Below are positions 11,833-15,514 of a stretch of DNA of 15,514 nucleotides, piece after piece. The notes under the pieces are model-generated. The model was not told the DNA's origin, did not search any database, and saw only the letters and a list, made by a program, of their open reading frames with translations. A program made the translations under genes and the position numbers. The first letter of the stretch is position 1; each line of letters starts with the position of its first letter. The DNA comes from DASSRQ01 sp035701665 (GTDB lineage: Bacteria; Vulcanimicrobiota; Vulcanimicrobiia; Vulcanimicrobiales; Vulcanimicrobiaceae), in assembly GCA_035701665.1 (NCBI GenBank), contig DASSRQ010000297.1:1-15514 (forward strand). The letters are read 5' to 3'.

Positions 11833-13230
11833 TTACACCTTCGGGCTGATCAGCTGATCGATGTCGGGCGAGGCAGGCACGGCGCCGTTCCCCGGCGCTT
11901 TGATGCCTGAGATGGCGTTGCGCAACAGGCTCAAACCGGCAGCGCCCGCTCCGATGACCTCGCCGAGCGATTTGCTCACGCCCTGCGCGCCGTCCAGCAC
12001 CGTAAGGTTGTCGATGCTCGAGAACGCTTTGGCGGCTTGTTCGACGATCTGCGGCCAGCGTTCGGCGAGTTGCAAACCGATGACGGCTTCTTGGTTGTGC
12101 GCGAGCGCATCGGCGCGCGCTTTGGTAGCGTCCGCTTCGGCAAGACCCTTTGCGCGCGTCGCTTCGGCTTCGCCGAGGCCGCGCGCTTTATTGGCGTCGC
12201 CTTCGGCTTGACCGGTGATGCGCACCGCAGCGGCGCGCGCTTCGGCTTCGAGTTGCACGCGCTGCGCTTCGGCTTGCGCCGCGGCGATGGCGGCGTCGCG
12301 GCTCGCTTCGGCTTTTACTTTCACCGCGTACGCTTCGGCATCGGCCGGTTTGCGCACGTCGATCTGCAGCTGCTTCTCTTTGCGGTTGGCTTCGAGTTCG
12401 GCCATCTTGGCTTGCTCGACGACGACCTGCTGCTGCGCCTGTGCGGTTGCGAGCGGTCCGGCCTGGGCGGCCTGCGCGTGCGCCTGATCGACTTCGGCCT
12501 GATAGCCGGCTTGTTTGATCGACGAGTCGCGCACCGACTGCGCCTTCTGCGCGGCCGAATCTTGTTCGGCTTGCGTGGCTTCTTTGTCGGCGCTGGCCTG
12601 CGCGATACGCGCCTGCTTCTGCACTTCCGCGATATGCGGGCGCGCCAGATTCTCGATGTATCCGGTCGGATCGTCGATCTCTTGAATCTGCAGCGAATCG
12701 ACGACGAGGCCGAGCTTCTGCATCTCGACGCCGGACGCGCCGCGCGCAGCGTCGGAGAGTTTGTCGCGGTCCCGGATCAGATCTTCGACGGTGAGGCTGC
12801 CGACAATCGCGCGCAAGTGGCCGGCGAACACGTTTTGAATGCGTCCGTCCATCTGCTGCTGCTGATCCAGAAAGCGGCGCGCCGCATTCGCGATCGACGC
12901 GTAATCGTCGCCGACTTTATAGATGACGACGCCGCGGATTTTGACCGGAATACCTTGATGCGTCACGCAATCGATCGTCAGATCCGCTTCGCGCAGATCG
13001 AGCGAGAGACGGCGAACGGTTTGAATGCCCGGAACGACCATCGTTCCGTGTCCGGTGACGATTTTAAAGCCCAGGCCGTCCGGTGTATTACCATGCCGCA
13101 CGCCTGAGATGATGAGCGCTTCGTTCGGTTCGGCGACGCGCCACATAGCGCGAAAGAGAAGGACGCCGAGAAGCGCGGCGACTACGATTAGCCCGACTAG
13201 ACCGGCTAACGACCCTGCGAGCACACCCAT
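11833..13230 (-). CDS. Flotillin-like SPFH/band-7 protein
   Basis: Flotillins are membrane scaffolds of ordered lipid domains. This 465-residue protein has an N-terminal membrane helix at about 8-26 and the SPFH domain at about 30-200 (EALIISGVRH, VVPGIQTVRRLSLDLREADL, VTHQGIPVKIRGVVIYKVGD, and LGLVVDSLQIQEIDDPTGYI). A long Ala/Glu/Gln-rich coiled coil follows at about 200-385. Near its end are tandem 11-residue units (KARGLGEAEAT, RAKGLAEADAT). The C-terminus (about 400-465) is Gly/Ala-rich. ATG 13230 is preceded by AAAGGAG eight bases upstream. Upstream lies an NfeD-like gene and downstream a pspA-like gene, matching the known NfeD-flotillin pairing (for example YuaF-YuaG in Bacillus). Confidence 0.93.
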   Translation of the reverse strand: MGVLAGSLAGLVGLIVVAALLGVLLFRAMWRVAEPNEALIISGVRHGNTPDGLGFKIVTGHGTMVVPGIQTVRRLSLDLREADLTIDCVTHQGIPVKIRGVVIYKVGDDYASIANAARRFLDQQQQMDGRIQNVFAGHLRAIVGSLTVEDLIRDRDKLSDAARGASGVEMQKLGLVVDSLQIQEIDDPTGYIENLARPHIAEVQKQARIAQASADKEATQAEQDSAAQKAQSVRDSSIKQAGYQAEVDQAHAQAAQAGPLATAQAQQQVVVEQAKMAELEANRKEKQLQIDVRKPADAEAYAVKVKAEASRDAAIAAAQAEAQRVQLEAEARAAAVRITGQAEGDANKARGLGEAEATRAKGLAEADATKARADALAHNQEAVIGLQLAERWPQIVEQAAKAFSSIDNLTVLDGAQGVSKSLGEVIGAGAAGLSLLRNAISGIKAPGNGAVPASPDIDQLISPKV

Positions 13231-13249
13231 GAAAAGAACTCCTTTTAGA

Positions 13250-13459
13250 TTATGGGACGGGTGACACGACGACAGTACGCGGCGGCAGATACTCGGTGAC
13301 GATGACGCGCGACCCTACCGGCAGCGTCTCGTGCTCGTCGGTCCGGGCGAGAAACGCCTCGCTGCTCCCGCGAACGGGAACCATCACCTCGCCGACTTTT
13401 CCTGGAACCACGGCAGCGCTGACGCGGCCGATCTTCCCGACCATCCGATGGTCGCTCAT
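13250..13459 (-). CDS. NfeD-like OB-fold protein without membrane segments
   Basis: This 69-residue protein matches the soluble C-terminal OB-fold domain of NfeD/YuaF proteins: VGKIGRVSAAVVPGKVGEVM at about 7-26, VPVRGSSEAFLART, then LPVGSRVIVTEYLPPRTVVV at 46-65. NfeD proteins normally carry two to four membrane helices or a protease domain before this fold; none is present. The partner is presumably the flotillin encoded 19 bp downstream. ATG 13459 has a strong GGAGGT three bases upstream. It is the first gene of the NfeD-flotillin-PspA operon. Confidence 0.85.
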   Translation of the reverse strand: MSDHRMVGKIGRVSAAVVPGKVGEVMVPVRGSSEAFLARTDEHETLPVGSRVIVTEYLPPRTVVVSPVP

Positions 13460-13474
13460 CTGACCTCCAAAAGG

Positions 13475-13503
13475 CTTATACTCGGCCGCCTGGGTTCTGT
13501 TAC
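13475..13503 (-). promoter_or_regulatory. Tentative promoter of the NfeD-flotillin-PspA operon
   Basis: On the minus strand TATAAG (13480-13475) is a fair -10 and GTAACA (13503-13498) a poor -35 at 17 bases. The same stretch also reads TGTAAC, loosely like a stress-sigma -35. The leader would be about ten bases and just hold the GGAGGT ribosome site. Only the -10 is reasonably convincing. Confidence 0.3.
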
Positions 13504-13545
13504 AGCCGAACGGAGTCCGCTGAAAGATTCGCGAAAACCGTAGGC

Positions 13546-14340
13546 GTGCAGCAGTATTTACAGTTCCTAAACGAGATCGTCGAGCGCGGCGCGGAGAAGG
13601 GCGACCGTACCGGCACCGGTACGCGCAGCATCTTCGGTTATCAGATGCGCTTCGATCTGCACGACGGCTTCCCGCTGCTCACGACGAAGAAACTGCACCT
13701 CAAATCCATCGTGCACGAACTGCTCTGGTTCTTACGCGGCGAAACGAACGTGCAATATCTGCGCGACAACGGCGTGACGATCTGGGACGAGTGGGCGAAC
13801 GAACAGGGCGAACTGGGGCCCGTATACGGCAAGCAATGGAGGTCGTGGCCGGCTGCGGACGGCACGGTAGTCGACCAGCTTTCGCAAGTGCTCGAAGAGA
13901 TCAAACGAAACCCGGATTCGCGCCGCCTCATCGTCAGCGCGTGGAACGTGGCGGAGCTCCCGAAGATGGCGCTGCAGCCGTGCCACGTGCTTTTTCAATT
14001 TTACGTTGCGGACGGACGGCTTTCGTGCCAGCTCTATCAGCGCAGCGCCGACGCGTTTTTAGGCGTTCCGTTCAACATCGCATCGTACGCGCTGCTGACG
14101 CACATGGTCGCGCACCAATGCTATCTGGAACCCGGCGAGTTTATCTGGACCGGCGGCGACTGCCATTTGTACAACAACCATCTCGAACAGGCGCGCACGC
14201 AGTTGCAGCGCACGCCCAAAACGCTGCCGCATCTGGCGTTTAAGCGCCGTCCGCATTCGTTGTTCGATTACCGGTTCGAAGACTTCGTGTTTGCCGGTTA
14301 CGAACCGCATCCGCCGATTCGAGCAGAGGTAGCGGTTTAA
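13546..14340 (+). CDS. thyA: Thymidylate synthase ThyA
   Basis: The enzyme methylates dUMP to dTMP with methylene-tetrahydrofolate, producing dihydrofolate. At 264 residues it lines up with E. coli ThyA from end to end without length change. Visible are GDRTGTGTRSIFGYQMRFDL at 19-38, SRRLIVSAWN at 125-134, the catalytic Cys146 in MALQPCH, QLYQRSADAFLGVPFNIASY at 162-181, and the substrate-binding HLYNNH followed by DYRFEDF and GYEPHPPI. The start is GTG 13546, fixed by the family N-terminus (QYLQFLNEIVERG); no clear Shine-Dalgarno sequence precedes it. folA follows immediately and recycles the dihydrofolate made here. Confidence 0.98.
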   Translation: MQQYLQFLNEIVERGAEKGDRTGTGTRSIFGYQMRFDLHDGFPLLTTKKLHLKSIVHELLWFLRGETNVQYLRDNGVTIWDEWANEQGELGPVYGKQWRSWPAADGTVVDQLSQVLEEIKRNPDSRRLIVSAWNVAELPKMALQPCHVLFQFYVADGRLSCQLYQRSADAFLGVPFNIASYALLTHMVAHQCYLEPGEFIWTGGDCHLYNNHLEQARTQLQRTPKTLPHLAFKRRPHSLFDYRFEDFVFAGYEPHPPIRAEVAV

Positions 14341-14344
14341 CATC

Positions 14345-14893
14345 ATTTCAGACCGGCCCCGCGTCATCTTCGTCGTCGCTTACGAACGCAGCGGTATCAT
14401 CGGCCGCGGCGGAGCGCTGCCGTGGCATCTGCCGGCGGATCTGCTGCATTTCAAGGCGCTGACGATCGGAAAGCCGGTCATCATGGGCCGCAAGACGTTC
14501 GATTCGATCGGCAAGCCGCTCAAACTGCGGCGCAACATCGTTTTGACGCGCGACCGCTCGTACGACGCGCCCGGCATCGAAACGGTTACGAACATCGAGG
14601 AGGTCTTCGAACTCACGCGCGATGCGGGCGAGATCGCGGTCATCGGCGGTTCGGAGATATTTGCCGAATTTGCACCGGTCGTCGACAGCATCTACGCGAC
14701 CGAGATCGATGCCGATGTAGAAGGCGACGTGCGTTTCGCGTTACCGGATCGCGCGTACGATGCCGTCGAGATCGGACGGCAAGAACCCGACGAACGGCAC
14801 GCGTACGCGATGCGCTTTGTCCGCTACGACTTCACCAAACATCCCGATCGAAACAACGGCGGTTCGGCGAACGAATCGAATCCGTCCTCGTAA
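14345..14893 (+). CDS. folA: Dihydrofolate reductase with apparent non-canonical start codon
   Basis: DHFR reduces the dihydrofolate produced by ThyA. The family blocks are all present: VIFVVAYERSGIIGRGGALP then WHLPADLLHFK with the catalytic Asp in PADL, the NADPH-binding IGKPVIMGRKTFDSIGKPL, NIVLTRD, IAVIGGSEIFAEF, and ATEIDADVEGDVRF. The reading frame opens after a TAG at 14330. It has no ATG, GTG or TTG until ATG 14483, which lies past the active-site region and cannot be the start. The first suitable codons are ATC 14342 and ATT 14345, right after the thyA stop; ATT is used here (182 aa). AGAGG (14325-14329) lies 12-15 bases upstream. Translational coupling to thyA would help such a start. 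The last 70 bases overlap truA tail to tail. Confidence 0.9.
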   Translation: MSDRPRVIFVVAYERSGIIGRGGALPWHLPADLLHFKALTIGKPVIMGRKTFDSIGKPLKLRRNIVLTRDRSYDAPGIETVTNIEEVFELTRDAGEIAVIGGSEIFAEFAPVVDSIYATEIDADVEGDVRFALPDRAYDAVEIGRQEPDERHAYAMRFVRYDFTKHPDRNNGGSANESNPSS

Positions 14894-15514
14894 CGCACGC
14901 CCGCGAGATATAGCCCTTGCGCGGGCGCCGTTAACCCCGCCGCGGCGCGATCGCGCGCGGCAATGATCTCCGGAATACTATCCGGATCGCGTTTTCCGAC
15001 GGCGCACTCCGTCAGCGTACCGACAATCGTGCGCACCATACGGTGCAAGAACCCGTCGGCGCGGATCTCCACGCGCAGCAGATCGCCGAAACGCTGCACT
15101 TCCAGAAAGCGGACCGTTCGAGTCGTCGGGCCGCTTTGCGGCAGCATTCCGCAGAACGAACGGAAGTCGTGCTCGCCGATGATGTGGCGCGCCCCGGCGG
15201 CAAACTTTTCGACGTCGACATCCCGCCACACGTGATATGCGAACCGGTGAAAGAGCGCCGAACGCTGCTGGCCTAAATAGATCGCGTACACATACGCGCG
15301 CTCGATTGCTGAAAACCGCGCCGAGAATGCCGTTTCGCAGACGTGCGCCTCGCGCACGCTCACGTCGCGCGAGAGTTCGGCATTCGCGGCGATTGCAAGC
15401 CGGTCGAATGGAAAAGCCGCCCCGCTTTTAAACGAGACGACTTGTCCTGATGCATGAACGCCCGCGTCGGTTCTCCCGGCCGATGTGAGTTTCACCTCGT
15501 GACCGAGCAGTTTG
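14824..15514 (-). CDS. truA: tRNA pseudouridine(38-40) synthase TruA (N-terminus outside window)
   Basis: TruA makes pseudouridine at positions 38-40 of the tRNA anticodon stem. The visible 229 residues begin inside the gene (frame open to the window edge, KLLGHEVKLTSAG) and include the catalytic Asp in AGRTDAGVHASGQVVSF. Further blocks are FSARFSAIERAYVYAI, HDFRSFCG, then LRVEIRADGFLHRMVRTIVG with the family's FLHxMVRxxxG motif, and APAQGLYLAGVRY near the end. About 18 residues follow the usual GLYL.xVxY end, and these lie in the part that overlaps folA. GTG 15495 reads as an internal Val, not a start. Confidence 0.95.
   Translation of the reverse strand, partial: KLLGHEVKLTSAGRTDAGVHASGQVVSFKSGAAFPFDRLAIAANAELSRDVSVREAHVCETAFSARFSAIERAYVYAIYLGQQRSALFHRFAYHVWRDVDVEKFAAGARHIIGEHDFRSFCGMLPQSGPTTRTVRFLEVQRFGDLLRVEIRADGFLHRMVRTIVGTLTECAVGKRDPDSIPEIIAARDRAAAGLTAPAQGLYLAGVRYEDGFDSFAEPPLFRSGCLVKS

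Noticed and set aside
12037..13107. Long open frame on the plus strand opposite the flotillin gene
   Set aside because: It is antisense to a well-recognised gene and arises from the GC-rich repetitive coiled-coil codons; its translation resembles no family.

Overview
The window (about 15.5 kb, high GC, almost no intergenic space) looks chromosomal and comes from a flagellated bacterium. Gene content does not fix the phylum. The very compact, divergent flagellar proteins suggest an uncultured high-GC lineage; an Eremiobacterota (WPS-2)-like organism is my guess, not something the sequence proves. No tRNA, rRNA, CRISPR array, IS element or prophage gene was seen.

Region 1 (1-8588, minus strand) is a flagellar gene cluster read right to left: flgB, flgC, fliE, fliF, fliH, fliI, a lytic transglycosylase, a secreted double aspartyl protease, a possible fliK-like gene, a FlgE/F/G-like gene, a fliM-like gene, fliN and fliP (cut by the window edge). 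The order follows the Bacillus-type fla/che operon, but fliG, fliJ, flgD, fliL and fliO are absent from their usual slots. Most genes overlap by 4-13 bases. Many proteins are shorter than their families: FlgB 72 aa, FlgC 110 aa, FliI 380 aa, FliM-like 248 aa without the N-terminal CheY-binding motif. FliF ends in a tail resembling the FliG middle domain, which may partly explain the missing fliG.

Region 2 (8623-10496, minus strand) holds rplM and rpsI followed by a DUF3810-type membrane metalloprotease, in the same direction and just upstream of flgB, so one transcript may continue into the flagellar genes. A divergent promoter region (10497-10593) separates rplM from a MarR-type regulator (10594-11019, plus strand). 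A MarR-like palindrome lies inside the regulator's promoter and across the -35 of a possible rplM promoter. The regulator's mRNA is predicted to be leaderless.

Region 3 (11028-13459): an 87-bp complex inverted repeat lies between convergent genes. After it comes a minus-strand membrane-stress operon: an NfeD-like OB-fold protein, a flotillin and a PspA/IM30 protein.

Region 4 (13546-15514): thyA and folA on the plus strand (dTMP synthesis and folate recycling), then truA on the minus strand, running off the window and overlapping the end of folA tail to tail by 70 bp. FolA has no ATG, GTG or TTG where its N-terminus must start. The DUF3810 gene shows a similar problem, and the aspartyl protease a milder one, so non-canonical AUU/AUC/AUA initiation is worth testing.
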